From Oligoflexia bacterium (GTDB lineage Bacteria > Bdellovibrionota > UBA1018), in NCBI GenBank assembly GCA_023701205.1, contig JAMPXJ010000013.1:1-64000 (forward strand): 64,000 nt of DNA, in the 5' to 3' direction. Of the stretch, positions 35,282 through 44,370 are shown one piece after another (position 1 is the stretch's first letter; the number at the start of each line of letters is the position of its first letter). A program made the position numbers and the translations under genes. The notes beneath the pieces are model-generated. The model was given only the letters and a program-made list of their open reading frames with translations, was not told the DNA's origin and made no database searches.

Positions 35282-36478
35282 TCAGGGATTGACGGTCGTT
35301 TGATAGCGGAATTCGCCGTTCTCGACCTTGAGCACGACCGCTGATTTGACGGCATTGCGCTTCTCGTCGATCATGATCTTGCCGGTCACGCCAGGATAAT
35401 CCTTGGTTGCGGCAAGCGCCTCACGAATGTCATTGGAGGCGAGGCTTTTGGCCCGTCCCATCGCATCAAAGAGGATCTTCGCCGCGTCATAACCCGCGGC
35501 ACTCAGTCCGTCCGGCACCTCATTATAGGCCGCCTTGAACTGCGTGATGAACTCCTGAACGACCGGGGACTTGTCCTCGGAGGAGTAGTGGTTCGAGAAA
35601 TACGAGTTGTTCATCGCCTCGCCACCGATCTCCTTGAGCTTGGGAGAATCCCAGCCGTCGCCGCCCATGAGCGGGACCTTCACGCCAAGCTCGCGCGCCT
35701 GGCGGGCGATCAGGCCGACCTCCGTGTAATAACCGGGCACGAAGATCCCTTCCGGGGCCTTGGCGCGGATCGCCGTGAGTTGGGACTTGAAATCGATATC
35801 GCCGGCGCTGTAGCTTTGGTCGATGACGATCTCCCCGCCGCCCTTTTTGAAGGTTTCGGCGAAGAAGTTAGCCAGGCCGACGCTGTAGTCGTTCTTCACG
35901 TCGCGCAGGATGGCGACCTTCTTGATCTTGAGATTATCCAGCGCGTACTTTGCCATCACGGTGCCCTGGAATGGATCGATGAAGCAGACGCGGAAGACGT
36001 AATCACCCAGCTCCGTGACCTTGGGGTTGGTTGAGGATGGGCTGACCATGATGACCTTATGGTTCTGCGCAATCGGCGCCATCGCCATGCTGCGGGAGCT
36101 GGCCACTTCGCCGAGGATCGCCGAAACGCCGTTCTGAGTGATGAGCTTGGTCGCCGCCGTCGCGGCCTCATCGGGTTTTCCCTGATCGTCGAGCGAGATT
36201 AGCTCGATCTTCTTGCCACGGACACCGCCGGCGGCATTGACTTGCTTCACCGCGAGCTCGATGCCTTTGTGGGTCGAGGTGCCGAAGGTGGCTTCGGAAC
36301 CCGTCATCGAACCCACCTCGCCGATCCGGATCACGTCACCCGAAGCCGTCTGGGCCACGCCCTGTCCGTCGCCCGCGCTCCCCGAAGGCGGCGCCGCTTT
36401 CTTGCACGCGGCGCCCGAAAGCGCGAAGGCCCCCAACAACACTGCTCCAACAGTATTACGAATAGCGTTTTTCATCAT
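35282..36478 (-). CDS. livK: Branched-chain amino-acid binding lipoprotein, LivJ/LivK type
   Basis: 398 residues. The signal AVLLGAFALSGAAC ends in a lipobox, unlike the soluble LivJ/LivK of E. coli, so the receptor is probably membrane-tethered. The type I periplasmic binding fold is clear: IRIGEVGSMTGSEATFG, GGVRGKKIELISLDDQGKPD, then SPSSTNPKVTE and ILRDVKNDYSVGLANFF. It is the first gene of the livKHMGF operon. Its promoter must lie in the 49 bases shared with the divergent recombinase gene, where TTGACG (minus strand, 36507-36512) with a poor TAACTT 16 bases on is the best candidate. Confidence 0.93.
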   Translation of the reverse strand: MMKNAIRNTVGAVLLGAFALSGAACKKAAPPSGSAGDGQGVAQTASGDVIRIGEVGSMTGSEATFGTSTHKGIELAVKQVNAAGGVRGKKIELISLDDQGKPDEAATAATKLITQNGVSAILGEVASSRSMAMAPIAQNHKVIMVSPSSTNPKVTELGDYVFRVCFIDPFQGTVMAKYALDNLKIKKVAILRDVKNDYSVGLANFFAETFKKGGGEIVIDQSYSAGDIDFKSQLTAIRAKAPEGIFVPGYYTEVGLIARQARELGVKVPLMGGDGWDSPKLKEIGGEAMNNSYFSNHYSSEDKSPVVQEFITQFKAAYNEVPDGLSAAGYDAAKILFDAMGRAKSLASNDIREALAATKDYPGVTGKIMIDEKRNAVKSAVVLKVENGEFRYQTTVNP

Positions 36479-36491
36479 TGCCCCAAGTTAA

Positions 36492-36521
36492 TTGACATTA
36501 GAAAATCGTCAACCTTAATAT
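36492..36521 (+). promoter_or_regulatory. Strong sigma-70-like promoter of the tyrosine recombinase, predicting a leaderless mRNA
   Basis: A perfect TTGACA (36492-36497) is followed after 17 or 18 bases by TTAATA/TAATAT (36515-36521). The expected transcription start, 6-8 bases further, falls on or next to the GTG start codon at 36528. There is no ribosome site in between. Confidence 0.65.
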
Positions 36522-36527
36522 TGGAAC

Positions 36528-37424
36528 GTGGAACGAAGAAAAGCACGATCCGGCCGCACCCGAGCCCGCGCGAATTTTCCTTACGCGCTCCGAAGCTTCA
36601 TCGGTTATCTCGAAGGAACGCGGAAATCCGCCCATACCATCAAGAATTACCGCCTCGATCTGCTTTCCTTCCAGAAGTTCCTGACCAGGGGAAAGGGGAA
36701 ACCCCGGCTGGAGCAGCTCGGCGCCGACGATCTGGAACATTTTCACGCCTGGCTCCGATCGCAGGGCCTCAAGACCAACACGCGCCGCAGAAAGCTTCTG
36801 ACGGTCCAGCGCTTCCTCGCTTATCTTTCGCGCCGGAACAAGGCCGCCGTCGAAGTCGCCCGAAAATATCCCACCCCACATAAGATTGAGCGAATACCGA
36901 TGACGGTTTCCTCGCAGGAGCTGATCCGGGCGATCCGCGAGCTCCCGTCGGAGACCCTGCTTGACGCGCGCAATCGCGCCTTGCTTTGGTCACTGGCCGA
37001 GACCGGCTGCCTCGTGAGCGAGGTCACCCGCCTCCACGCCGATGACTGGCAGCCCACGAAGGTGCAGATTCGCGGCAAATCGCCTCGCGAGGTCCCGATC
37101 TCCTCGGAGCTTCACGAGGCGATCCTTCGCCTGCGATCCCAGCAAAGCGAGCCCGATTTCCTCTTTCAGGGCTTCAATAAGTTCGGCTCGCTGGGCGCCC
37201 CCATCACCTCCCGCGGCGTGGAGCTTCTCGTGCGAAGCCATGCCGCGCGGCTTGGCTTCCCCGAGCTGACGCCGCGCACCTTCCGCCATTCGGCCGTGCT
37301 GCGCTGGTTTTCCGAAGGGCTCGCGCGCGAAGAGATCCAGCGTCGACTCGGGCTGAGGACCGCTTATGCTTTCCGCGTTTACGATGCCATGCTTTCGCAA
37401 GGAAACGCTAAATCCAGCTCCTGA
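36528..37424 (+). CDS. Xer-like tyrosine recombinase lacking expected catalytic residues
   Basis: 298 residues from a GTG. The N-terminal core-binding domain is normal (SFIGYLEGTRKSAHTIKNYRLD, then RRKLLTVQRFLAYL). In the catalytic domain, the first Arg motif (GLR-SEL in XerC) reads AETGCLVSEVTRL, so Arg I is replaced by Leu. The HxxR box reads TPRTFRHSAVLRW, with the first His replaced by Arg. The His/Trp before the nucleophile is also altered (LGLRTAYAFRVY). The nucleophile Tyr in RVYDAM and the beta-strand Lys (RGKSPREVPI) remain. This predicts a protein that binds DNA but cleaves poorly or not at all. Its 3' end overlaps the convergent mannosyltransferase gene by 17 bases. Confidence 0.8.
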   Translation: MERRKARSGRTRARANFPYALRSFIGYLEGTRKSAHTIKNYRLDLLSFQKFLTRGKGKPRLEQLGADDLEHFHAWLRSQGLKTNTRRRKLLTVQRFLAYLSRRNKAAVEVARKYPTPHKIERIPMTVSSQELIRAIRELPSETLLDARNRALLWSLAETGCLVSEVTRLHADDWQPTKVQIRGKSPREVPISSELHEAILRLRSQQSEPDFLFQGFNKFGSLGAPITSRGVELLVRSHAARLGFPELTPRTFRHSAVLRWFSEGLAREEIQRRLGLRTAYAFRVYDAMLSQGNAKSSS

Positions 37425-38715
37425 ACCACATCCACCGGCCGAAGGAGCCCGCTGGGATCTTCAGCGCCGCGAGGATCGGGAAGAAGTAGATGAACACTCC
37501 GAACGCCGTGCCGAGAAAAGCCCAGCGCGCCCAGCGAAGCCGTGTGATCCCCAGGAACTCGATCCGCTCGAAAACATAAGCCAGGCAAAGCCCCAGCGTC
37601 ATTCCGGCCGGGTAGTAGTAGTAATAAAACGAAACCTTGCGCGGGATCACCATCCAGCTCAGATAGAATGCCAGGTAGAAGGCCAGCACGAGGAACGCCT
37701 CGCGTCGACGCTCGCGAATCCAGCCCCAGAAGGCGGCGAGCGCCGCCAGGAGCCCTCCCCACATGATCAGGGGATTGCCGAGCAGGATCACGCCCCGGAC
37801 CTTTTCCTGCAGGTCGCCCTCCTTGTCGAAGGCGTACCAGATCGGGCGTTTCAGGATCGCCCAGTCCTTCCAGGTGCTCATGTAGGGATGGGAGCTCACG
37901 ACCCGGCTCTGGCCATCCCACATCTTGCGCTGCATCTCCCAAAGGATGTCCCAGAGTCCGTATTTCCCGTTCGCCACGAAGAAGAACGGGATGAACGTCA
38001 GATAGTAGCTGAGCAGGGGAAGCGCCAGGAACGCCAGTATCCAGTCCCGCCCCCGCACTCCGGCCCAGAGCCCGGGATGAAACCAGTCATTCTCCTGCGG
38101 CGCCTCGAAGCGTGTTCCCCAGGATTGGAGAACCCGGACCGCGCCGACAAGAAACGCGCAAAAAGCCCATGGAATGACGCCGTACCATTTGCACGCCGTG
38201 CCCAGCCCGAGCATCACTCCCATGAAATACAGGTAGCGTCGCGCCTCGCGCGCCGTCAGACGCGCATCCCAGCTCGCCGTGAAGGCCGCCAGCGCGAAGA
38301 CCAGGAACGCGAACATGAACGTGTCCAGCATCCCGATCCGGGCCTGGACATACAGCAGCTGGTTGAACAGCGTCAAAAGGGCGACCCAGAGCGCGGCGCG
38401 CTCATTGCGGAAGAGCGCCAGCGCCCAGAGGTACATTCCGACGAGCGTCAGCGCGCCGAAGACCGTACTCATGAAGCGCCACCCGATCGGGCGATCCCCC
38501 CAGATCCCGATACTCACCGCCATCAGCTCCTTGGCCAGGGGCGGGTGCTCGTAATTCTGATTCTCGCGCAGCTCCAGAAACTGCTTGGCCGACGGCACGT
38601 AATGGAACTCGTCAAAGTCATGGCCGCGCGGAAACTGGATATTGATCAGAAAGAAGATCTGACTGAGCAGATAAAGCAGACCGCAGGTTGCGAGGATGCG
38701 TCGCCGGAGCAGCAC
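37408..38715 (-). CDS. PMT/GT-C family glycosyltransferase (dolichyl-phosphate-mannose type)
   Basis: 435 residues with about ten membrane helices. The first periplasmic loop holds PRGHDFDEFHYVPSAKQF and NYEHPPLAKELMA, the Asp-Glu and HPP-type motifs of protein O-mannosyltransferases. The second loop has QARIGMLDTFMFAF. GT-C enzymes transfer sugars from polyprenyl-phosphate donors to proteins or lipids on the outer face of the inner membrane. The acceptor is unknown. With the protein at 5358-6962 it makes two GT-C-like enzymes in the window. It is convergent with the recombinase gene. Confidence 0.88.
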   Translation of the reverse strand: MLLRRRILATCGLLYLLSQIFFLINIQFPRGHDFDEFHYVPSAKQFLELRENQNYEHPPLAKELMAVSIGIWGDRPIGWRFMSTVFGALTLVGMYLWALALFRNERAALWVALLTLFNQLLYVQARIGMLDTFMFAFLVFALAAFTASWDARLTAREARRYLYFMGVMLGLGTACKWYGVIPWAFCAFLVGAVRVLQSWGTRFEAPQENDWFHPGLWAGVRGRDWILAFLALPLLSYYLTFIPFFFVANGKYGLWDILWEMQRKMWDGQSRVVSSHPYMSTWKDWAILKRPIWYAFDKEGDLQEKVRGVILLGNPLIMWGGLLAALAAFWGWIRERRREAFLVLAFYLAFYLSWMVIPRKVSFYYYYYPAGMTLGLCLAYVFERIEFLGITRLRWARWAFLGTAFGVFIYFFPILAALKIPAGSFGRWMWFRSWI

Positions 38716-38792
38716 GGCTCTGAGACTAAGCCGCCCGGATTATCCGGTCAAGCCAGATGACAAATCCGCGAGGCTTGGTTAAAACGGAGCAA

Positions 38793-39458
38793 ATGATGAA
38801 TCCCGAAAACGAGACCCCCACCACCGGAAGAAATGAACCCTGCCCCTGCGGGAGCGGAAAGAAATTCAAGCGCTGCCACGGCATCAACGCGGCACCGAAA
38901 GTCACGCCTCCCGCGGCGATGAATACGGGCGGAGCCGGCGCTCCCGGCGCCGCGAACCCGTATGAGGCGCTTTCGAACATGGATCCCCAGGTCATGATGC
39001 AGTTCGCGCAGATGATGCAGCGGCTCCCGCGCGGCCAGATCCAGCGCCTCCAGGCGCTCATGCAAAAGGCGATGTCCGGCAAGGACGTGACTCGCGAGGC
39101 CCAGGAATTCGAACGCTCGCTCCCGCCGGATTTCATCGAGATGATGAAGGGGATGAACCTCGCCGCGGCGTTCGGCGGGCAGCAGCCCGAGGCTCCGGTG
39201 GCGCCTCCCGGATCCGAAGCTCCTCAAATGACCACGGACCAAGCCAAAGCCATTGTCGAGCAGGCCGTCGCCGAAGGCCGGCTCTCCCCTGAGGAGGCCC
39301 AAAAGCTTCTCGGGGCATCTGGCGAAACTCCGACCGTGACCCCGGCCACGTTTACCGCGGAAACCGCCTCGAGCGAGACACCTCATTCGCCAGGCCCTTC
39401 CGACGCTGAAGCCGGTCTTTCGAAATTCTGGAAGAAGCTCGGCGGCAAGAAGAGCTGA
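38793..39458 (+). CDS. SEC-C zinc-motif protein
   Basis: 221 residues from the ATG at 38793, which has CGGAGC just upstream. An earlier in-frame ATG lacks a ribosome site. The start contains [18 protein letters not shown], a textbook SEC-C motif, here at the N-terminus instead of the C-terminal position it has in SecA. The rest is Met- and Gln-rich helix ([20 protein letters not shown]), low-complexity Pro/Thr linker and a short helical tail. SEC-C motifs bind zinc and often contact ribosomes or SecB. The stop overlaps the ATG of the BtpA gene by one base. Confidence 0.8.
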   Translation: MMNPENETPTTGRNEPCPCGSGKKFKRCHGINAAPKVTPPAAMNTGGAGAPGAANPYEALSNMDPQVMMQFAQMMQRLPRGQIQRLQALMQKAMSGKDVTREAQEFERSLPPDFIEMMKGMNLAAAFGGQQPEAPVAPPGSEAPQMTTDQAKAIVEQAVAEGRLSPEEAQKLLGASGETPTVTPATFTAETASSETPHSPGPSDAEAGLSKFWKKLGGKKS

Positions 39459-40270
39459 TGGCCCGCAAACGCTTTCCGTCGCTGATCGGAGTCATTCACC
39501 TTCCTCCGCTGGCGGGAGCGCCTAAAGGGGAGGGGACCCCTCCCTCTGAGCTGCTTCAAACAGCCGGGCTCCAGGCCGTGAAAGAGGCTCAGCTGCTCTC
39601 CCGCGCGGGCTTCGAAGGACTGATTCTGGAGAATTTCGGGGATGTCCCGTTCTACAAGAACCGGGTCCCCCCGGAAACCATCGCCAGCATGGCCGTGATC
39701 GCGGCTGCGGTACGCGAGTCCACTCGGATCCCGATCGGCTTGAACGTGCTGCGCAACGACGGGCCTTCCGCCCTGGCCATCGCCTCGGTCACGGGCTGCG
39801 ATTTCGTGCGCATCAACGTCCTTTCGGGGGTGGCCGCGGCGGATCAGGGCCTGCTCGAAGGCGAGGCCGCTTTTCTCCTGCGGGAGCGGCAAAGGCTGGG
39901 CTCCGGTATCATGATCCTCGCGGACGTTCATGTGAAGCACGCCCGGATGCTCTCTTCCACCGATCTGACCCAGGCCGTCGAGGACGCCGCCAGTCGAGCG
40001 CTCGCCGATGGCGTCATCGTGAGCGGAAGCGGAACCGGCAAGCCCGTGGATCTCCTGGCGCTGCAACAGGCTTCCCTAGCCGTGAAATCCCGTGGAATCC
40101 CGCTCTTCGTCGGTAGCGGCGCCACGGCAGAGACGCTTCGGGATATCCGCAAGCTCGGGGCCGGGGTGATCGTGAGCTCCGCCCTGAGACGGGGCGGCAA
40201 AGCCGGCGCCCCACTCGATCCGCGTCGCATCCGCGAATTCGTCAAGGTCTACCGGTCCGCGCGCAGATGA
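39458..40270 (+). CDS. BtpA-family TIM-barrel protein
   Basis: 270 residues. The opening IGVIHLPPLAGAPKGEG is the BtpA signature, and it continues with GFEGLILENFGDVPFYKN, then RIPIGLNVLRND and DFVRINVLSGV. Also seen are DGVIVSGSGTGKPVD and PLFVGSGATAETL, the phosphate-binding end of a TIM barrel. In cyanobacteria BtpA is linked to photosystem I accumulation, but most homologues occur in non-photosynthetic bacteria, often near sugar or nucleoside metabolism. Its ligand is probably a phosphorylated sugar-like compound; this is inference. It is tightly packed between the SEC-C gene and the active Xer-like recombinase (4-base overlap). Confidence 0.88.
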   Translation: MARKRFPSLIGVIHLPPLAGAPKGEGTPPSELLQTAGLQAVKEAQLLSRAGFEGLILENFGDVPFYKNRVPPETIASMAVIAAAVRESTRIPIGLNVLRNDGPSALAIASVTGCDFVRINVLSGVAAADQGLLEGEAAFLLRERQRLGSGIMILADVHVKHARMLSSTDLTQAVEDAASRALADGVIVSGSGTGKPVDLLALQQASLAVKSRGIPLFVGSGATAETLRDIRKLGAGVIVSSALRRGGKAGAPLDPRRIREFVKVYRSARR

Positions 40271-41478
40271 TCGGCAAGCTCCTGCTCAAAGGCCTGAAGC
40301 GCCGCCGCAAGCCAGCCACTCCGGCAAAGCGCCGTGCCCGATCGGCGCCTCCTCCCCGGCGCTTCAGAAGCCCTCCGCGTCCCGACAATTCTCCCAAGCC
40401 GAGGGGCCGGGCCGCACCAAAGCCACAGTTCGCTCCCGTTCCCGCCAAACCGGCCCACCCGATCGCCCCGCCCCCAGCGCGGGAACAAGGCCCGGGCTTT
40501 GTCGCCTCGCGCATCCTTCGACCCGATGAGAAGCTCCGGCAAAGCATCGAAGGCTTTCTGCTGGACCAGAGATCGCCCCATACGAGGCGGGCTTACGGCA
40601 AGGATCTCAAGCGCTTCATGAAATTCCTGATCACCCGGCGCATCGATCGGGGCGACGAAACGCTCGACCGCTCCCTCCTCATTGCCTACAAAGACTCGCT
40701 TTTATCCGAAGGCCTCGAGCACACCACCGTGGACCGGCATCTGGCCACCCTGCGAAGCTTCTTCCGCTGGCTCGTGGATGACGGCCAGCTCGTCAAGAAC
40801 CCGGCCGAAGGCGTACGCTTTCTCAATCCCAAGCGCGTTTCCCGCACGATCGGCTTCACGGACGAGGAAGTCAAAAAGGTCCTCTCCGTGCCGAACCTCC
40901 ATACCCGCACCGGCTCGCTGCATTACGCCGTGCTGATGGTGCTTTTCTACTGCGGGCTGCGTCGTTCGGAGCTTTGCGAGCTTCGGACCTCGAATCTCGG
41001 AGTCGAGCGCGGGCAGGCGATCCTCCGCCTCCGTGGCAAGGGTAACGCCGAGCGCCTCGTCGTCGTGATCCCGCCCGTGGTCGAGGCGCTGAAGCATTAT
41101 CTGAAGATCACGCGCAAGGATGCGGCCGTGGATCAGATTCTTTTCAGCCCCGTCCGCAACAACCGCAGCGGCGTGACCGACAAGCCCATGGACCCCTCGA
41201 TGATCTTCTACATCGTCACCCGGTACGCCCGCCTGGCCGGTGTGGCCAACCGGGTTTCGCCGCACTCCTGCCGGGCCACCGCAATCTCCAACGCGCGCGA
41301 CCACAACGTCTCGGACCGCGCGATCCAGGAGTTCGCGGGCTGGGCCACCCCCGACATGATTACCCGCTACGACAAGCGCAAGAGCGCGATCGAGAAATCC
41401 GCCGCCCACGCGATCCGTTACGGGGCCGAGGAGCGGCCCATCCCGAAATGGCCTGACGCGCTCAGTGAGCGTCGTTGA
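40267..41478 (+). CDS. Tyrosine recombinase (Xer/phage-integrase family), catalytically complete
   Basis: 403 residues, of which the first ~85 are Pro/Arg-rich and probably disordered (PPPRRFRSPPRPDNSPKPRG). After a core-binding domain (SPHTRRAYGKDLKRFMKFL, then VDRHLATLRSFFRWL), the catalytic set is intact. Arg I is in FYCGLRRSELCEL, Lys in LRGKGNAERLVV, His-x-x-Arg in SPHSCRATAI, Trp in EFAGWATPDM and Tyr in ITRYDKR. It is closer to a cellular Xer-like recombinase than to a temperate-phage integrase, and no attachment site is beside it. It is a candidate for acting at the dif site found at 47188, though the true XerC/XerD pair may be elsewhere. The 3' end overlaps the convergent gene by 17 bases. 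Confidence 0.85.
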   Translation: MIGKLLLKGLKRRRKPATPAKRRARSAPPPRRFRSPPRPDNSPKPRGRAAPKPQFAPVPAKPAHPIAPPPAREQGPGFVASRILRPDEKLRQSIEGFLLDQRSPHTRRAYGKDLKRFMKFLITRRIDRGDETLDRSLLIAYKDSLLSEGLEHTTVDRHLATLRSFFRWLVDDGQLVKNPAEGVRFLNPKRVSRTIGFTDEEVKKVLSVPNLHTRTGSLHYAVLMVLFYCGLRRSELCELRTSNLGVERGQAILRLRGKGNAERLVVVIPPVVEALKHYLKITRKDAAVDQILFSPVRNNRSGVTDKPMDPSMIFYIVTRYARLAGVANRVSPHSCRATAISNARDHNVSDRAIQEFAGWATPDMITRYDKRKSAIEKSAAHAIRYGAEERPIPKWPDALSERR

Positions 41479-42448
41479 TCGTGAGGTACACCATCGTCTG
41501 GTTGAGCAGCTGGTAAGCCACCTCGCCGAAGGTGATGGGCCCCGTGATATCCGCCGTCTTCTTGCCCTCGAGCTCCGAATACAGGTAATTGAGGATGCAG
41601 TTGCACGAGAAGCTGATCTTGTCCGTGCCCTCGGGCATCTGCGAGGTGAAGCGCTTCACGTAATCCGTGAAAGGCATCGCCTGCCGGTAAGACACCCCCT
41701 TGAACACCGGAGCGTAGAACTTGACCTCTCGGTCCTCGACGGCCTGGAAGCTGATGTTGATCATGGCGCCGTAATAGTCGGCCACGAGCGGGAGCTTCGT
41801 ATCCCACTTCTTCTCGCGCACGTACTCGGCGAAGTTCACCTTCTTGCCGTTGACGAGCGCCTCGTGCGCGCCGAAGCCGTCCTCCGGGAAGGTGATCGTA
41901 TCGCCTTCCGACTGCTCGAAGATGTTGAGGATCCCGATCTCCGAGATCTTGTCCTTCGGCAGCGTGACGCGCATCACGACCGCTTCCTTTTCGAGCATCT
42001 TGGCGCCTTTGCCGCTGAAGACCTTCGGCGTGACCTTGCCCAGGTCGTTGAGGAAGACGCCCGAGATCCAGCCGACGACCGGTTGGGAGGCGAACTTCTG
42101 GAAGCTCGGAGCTTTCAGCGCGAACTCCAGGTGAGTGGGGCTCGACGCCGGGATAATGACGACGGAGAAGCCGTGGGCCGGGGCCTCCGCGTAGATTTTG
42201 TGGATACCTCGGGAGTCATAGGTCGTGATCTCGACGTCCCGGATGTAAGAAGGCAGCTCCGTGACGAAGATCCGGTCCTGCGCGAAGACGCCCCCGTTTT
42301 CCGCCATGAAGTAGGGGATGGTCCCTCCGATCCAGTCGCCGGCGGGAAGCTGCCCGAGCAGCCTCTCGTCGCCCGCGAGCAGGAGCTTCCGACCCGCTCT
42401 GATCTTTTCCGACACCTCTGCAACCGTGTGCAACACGCGTGTAGTCAT
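41462..42448 (-). CDS. Conserved protein of unknown function (FIST-like or DUF6976-like)
   Basis: 328 residues, soluble, no signal peptide. The sequence runs through GDERLLGQLPAGDWIGGTIP, ITTYDSRGIHKIYAEAPAHG, and a C-terminal KISFSCNCILNYLYSELEGK with GPITFGEVAYQLLNQT. The C-terminal Cys-containing block and the FGEVAY ending recall FIST/DUF domains that sense small ligands. I am not certain of the family. It shares an operon with the small gene at 42462-42695, 13 bases upstream. Confidence 0.65.
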   Translation of the reverse strand: MTTRVLHTVAEVSEKIRAGRKLLLAGDERLLGQLPAGDWIGGTIPYFMAENGGVFAQDRIFVTELPSYIRDVEITTYDSRGIHKIYAEAPAHGFSVVIIPASSPTHLEFALKAPSFQKFASQPVVGWISGVFLNDLGKVTPKVFSGKGAKMLEKEAVVMRVTLPKDKISEIGILNIFEQSEGDTITFPEDGFGAHEALVNGKKVNFAEYVREKKWDTKLPLVADYYGAMINISFQAVEDREVKFYAPVFKGVSYRQAMPFTDYVKRFTSQMPEGTDKISFSCNCILNYLYSELEGKKTADITGPITFGEVAYQLLNQTMVYLTINDAH

Positions 42449-42461
42449 CGTTGGCTCCTTG

Positions 42462-42695
42462 CTATCCGAAAATTTTCTGCAGGTCTTTTTTGACCGAACC
42501 GAGCTGGGCGTTCTTCTCGAAAAGGTCGCGCAGCTCGTTCGAGAGATTCTGGACGTTCGCGGGAGACGAGTCGCGCGCGATGTCCATGCCCACGCGCGCG
42601 AGGAAGATCTTCGCCGCCAGGAACTCGAACTGGTATTTGGCCTTGCCGGTAACGATGTCTTGCCACTTGTGATCGGTGGCGGGAGGGAGATTCAT
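42462..42695 (-). CDS. 77-residue helical protein, partner of the 41462-42448 gene
   Basis: 77 residues, start supported by AGAGGAAG upstream. The protein is helical (GKAKYQFEFLAAKIFLARVG, then NVQNLSNELRDLFEKNAQL) with a C-terminal KKDLQKIFG. It lies directly upstream of the unknown FIST-like gene and is probably translated from the same transcript. No family recognised. Confidence 0.6.
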   Translation of the reverse strand: MNLPPATDHKWQDIVTGKAKYQFEFLAAKIFLARVGMDIARDSSPANVQNLSNELRDLFEKNAQLGSVKKDLQKIFG

Positions 42696-42984
42696 AGTCA
42701 GGTGCTTCCTCTTGGGTTGTTGAACGGATGAGATTCACGGCTGAACCCCCATGATAAGGGAATCCACCTCGCAATCGCGTCTTAAAAAGTGATTCTAAAG
42801 TCCATCCGCGGCCGCCTCGAGCCGCCGGCCATGCGGCGGACAGACACCGCGTCAGGCGCCCGCTCTTATTCGCGATAAGAAAAGTTATCGCGAATGTTCC
42901 GATTCCCGCCGGCACCCCGGCCAACTTGAAATGGACAACGCGGCCCGTTCGCGCTAGCCCTGAAGCAAGCGAGGGAAATAGCCG

Positions 42985-43584
42985 ATGGGTTCCAATTCTT
43001 CCTTTTCGATCGCCGGCTGCGCCGCCATTTCAGTCCTGTTTTCATTCGCTGGCTGCGGCCCCCTGAAGCCTGGTCGGGCTTTCGGTCCCGGCGCCGACCG
43101 TCCGCCGATCCCGGCCCGGCTGATGCCCGATGGCGGCGCCTGGCTCGTGAAGTCCAAGCGCTGCGGAGCGCAGGCTTTGGCCCCCACGTCTCCCGAGAAA
43201 TTCGTTTTCACGGACGGCTCTTTCGCCTGGATTTCCGTAACCTCCGACTCAGCCGAGAAGCAGTGCCGACAGGCGTTCGCTTTCCTGCGGCGGATCAGCT
43301 CGCTCATTCTCGAGAACGGCAACCTCTCCGAAGTTTCGCTTTTGAAAAGCCACGAGCTGCGCGTCGTCTGCCGCAGCAAGGTCGGGGGCGTTCTCGCAGA
43401 CCCGCCCGTGTCGGACCAGACCACCATTCCTGATCCGGCCGACCTCAAGCTCGAGCTCGTCGTTCGCGACGCGAGCTCGGCGGCTGTCTCGGGCGAGAGC
43501 TCCGCTATCGAAATGACGGCGAAGCTTACCCAGGCTCCCGAATGCCGCACGGACACACTCGAGCTGCAGCTGGTTCGGGAGTAG
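42985..43584 (+). CDS. Lipoprotein of unknown function
   Basis: 199 residues. The signal FSIAGCAAISVLFSFAGC gives a lipobox (SFAGC). The mature domain has four Cys (KRCG, KQCRQ, VCRSK, PECRT) and mixed alpha/beta composition. No motif recognised. It is followed 9 bases later by the methyltransferase-like gene. Confidence 0.65.
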   Translation: MGSNSSFSIAGCAAISVLFSFAGCGPLKPGRAFGPGADRPPIPARLMPDGGAWLVKSKRCGAQALAPTSPEKFVFTDGSFAWISVTSDSAEKQCRQAFAFLRRISSLILENGNLSEVSLLKSHELRVVCRSKVGGVLADPPVSDQTTIPDPADLKLELVVRDASSAAVSGESSAIEMTAKLTQAPECRTDTLELQLVRE

Positions 43585-43593
43585 GCTAGAGGA

Positions 43594-44370
43594 ATGGGCC
43601 TTTTTTCCGACCCCCTGAACGCGCTTTCCTTCACGCTCAGGGATCGTTTCTGGGGCCGCCTCCGGCTTCGGAGGAAAAGTCCCGTACCGAGAGTCGATGA
43701 AACCATCCGGCGCGAGCGCGAGTTTTACTCGCTTCTTCTCACGCGCGCCTTTCCTCTCCCGTTTACTCCGAAGCCCGGACTCTGGGTGGATGTCGGCTGC
43801 CGCAACTGGTCCTACGCCCCGGCCCTGGCGCAGTTCTTTCCGGGCGCTGCGTTGCTCGGAGTGGAGCTCGATGGCCGCCGCCGCTATTGGAATCTCCATC
43901 GCAGGATGGATCTCGCCCAGGCCTTCGCGCGCGAGTGTCGGCTCCCGGGAACGGGCGGGGGCGCCGGCGCAGAATGCTTTTTCGGGGACTTTCGCAAGCT
44001 CTCATCGCTGCCGCGGTTGCCCGAAGGGAACGCCCCCGTCCTTTTCAGTTTCTTTTATCCCTTTGTCTCTCCTGATCCATGTCATGGGTGGGGACTTCCC
44101 GCGAAGTTCGCTGACTGGGCCGCGCTGCTCAAGCATGGCAGGGCGCTAGCCCGAACGGCCTCCCGACCGGCACTCTTCCTGAGCGTTCATCAGGGGGAGT
44201 GGGAGGCCGAAATCGCACGCACCACCCTGGCACGCTTGAAGATGCCTTCAAGAGAACTCCGCGTGCACGCCAAGGAGTTTCAGGGCCTCTGGCCTTCGCC
44301 CCACGACGCGTATCTTTTTACCGCCGCTTTTCCGGCGCAATCGAAGCTCCCGCCAGGTGCGTCAGCTTGA
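43594..44370 (+). CDS. SAM-dependent methyltransferase-like protein
   Basis: 258 residues. LWVDVGCRNWSYAPALAQFF and AALLGVELDGRRRYWNLH correspond to motif I (with G-x-x-x-x-Y in place of GxGxG) and the acidic end of strand 2 of a Rossmann methyltransferase. Later strands (APVLFSFFYPFVSPD) follow the expected order. No substrate clue. No signal or membrane segment. The methyltransferase call is moderate because motif I is degenerate. Confidence 0.6.
   Translation: MGLFSDPLNALSFTLRDRFWGRLRLRRKSPVPRVDETIRREREFYSLLLTRAFPLPFTPKPGLWVDVGCRNWSYAPALAQFFPGAALLGVELDGRRRYWNLHRRMDLAQAFARECRLPGTGGGAGAECFFGDFRKLSSLPRLPEGNAPVLFSFFYPFVSPDPCHGWGLPAKFADWAALLKHGRALARTASRPALFLSVHQGEWEAEIARTTLARLKMPSRELRVHAKEFQGLWPSPHDAYLFTAAFPAQSKLPPGASA

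Noticed and set aside
36528..41478. The two tyrosine recombinases as the integrase of the provirus
   Set aside because: They lie 6-10 kb outside the att sites, on the host side, and look like cellular Xer paralogues.
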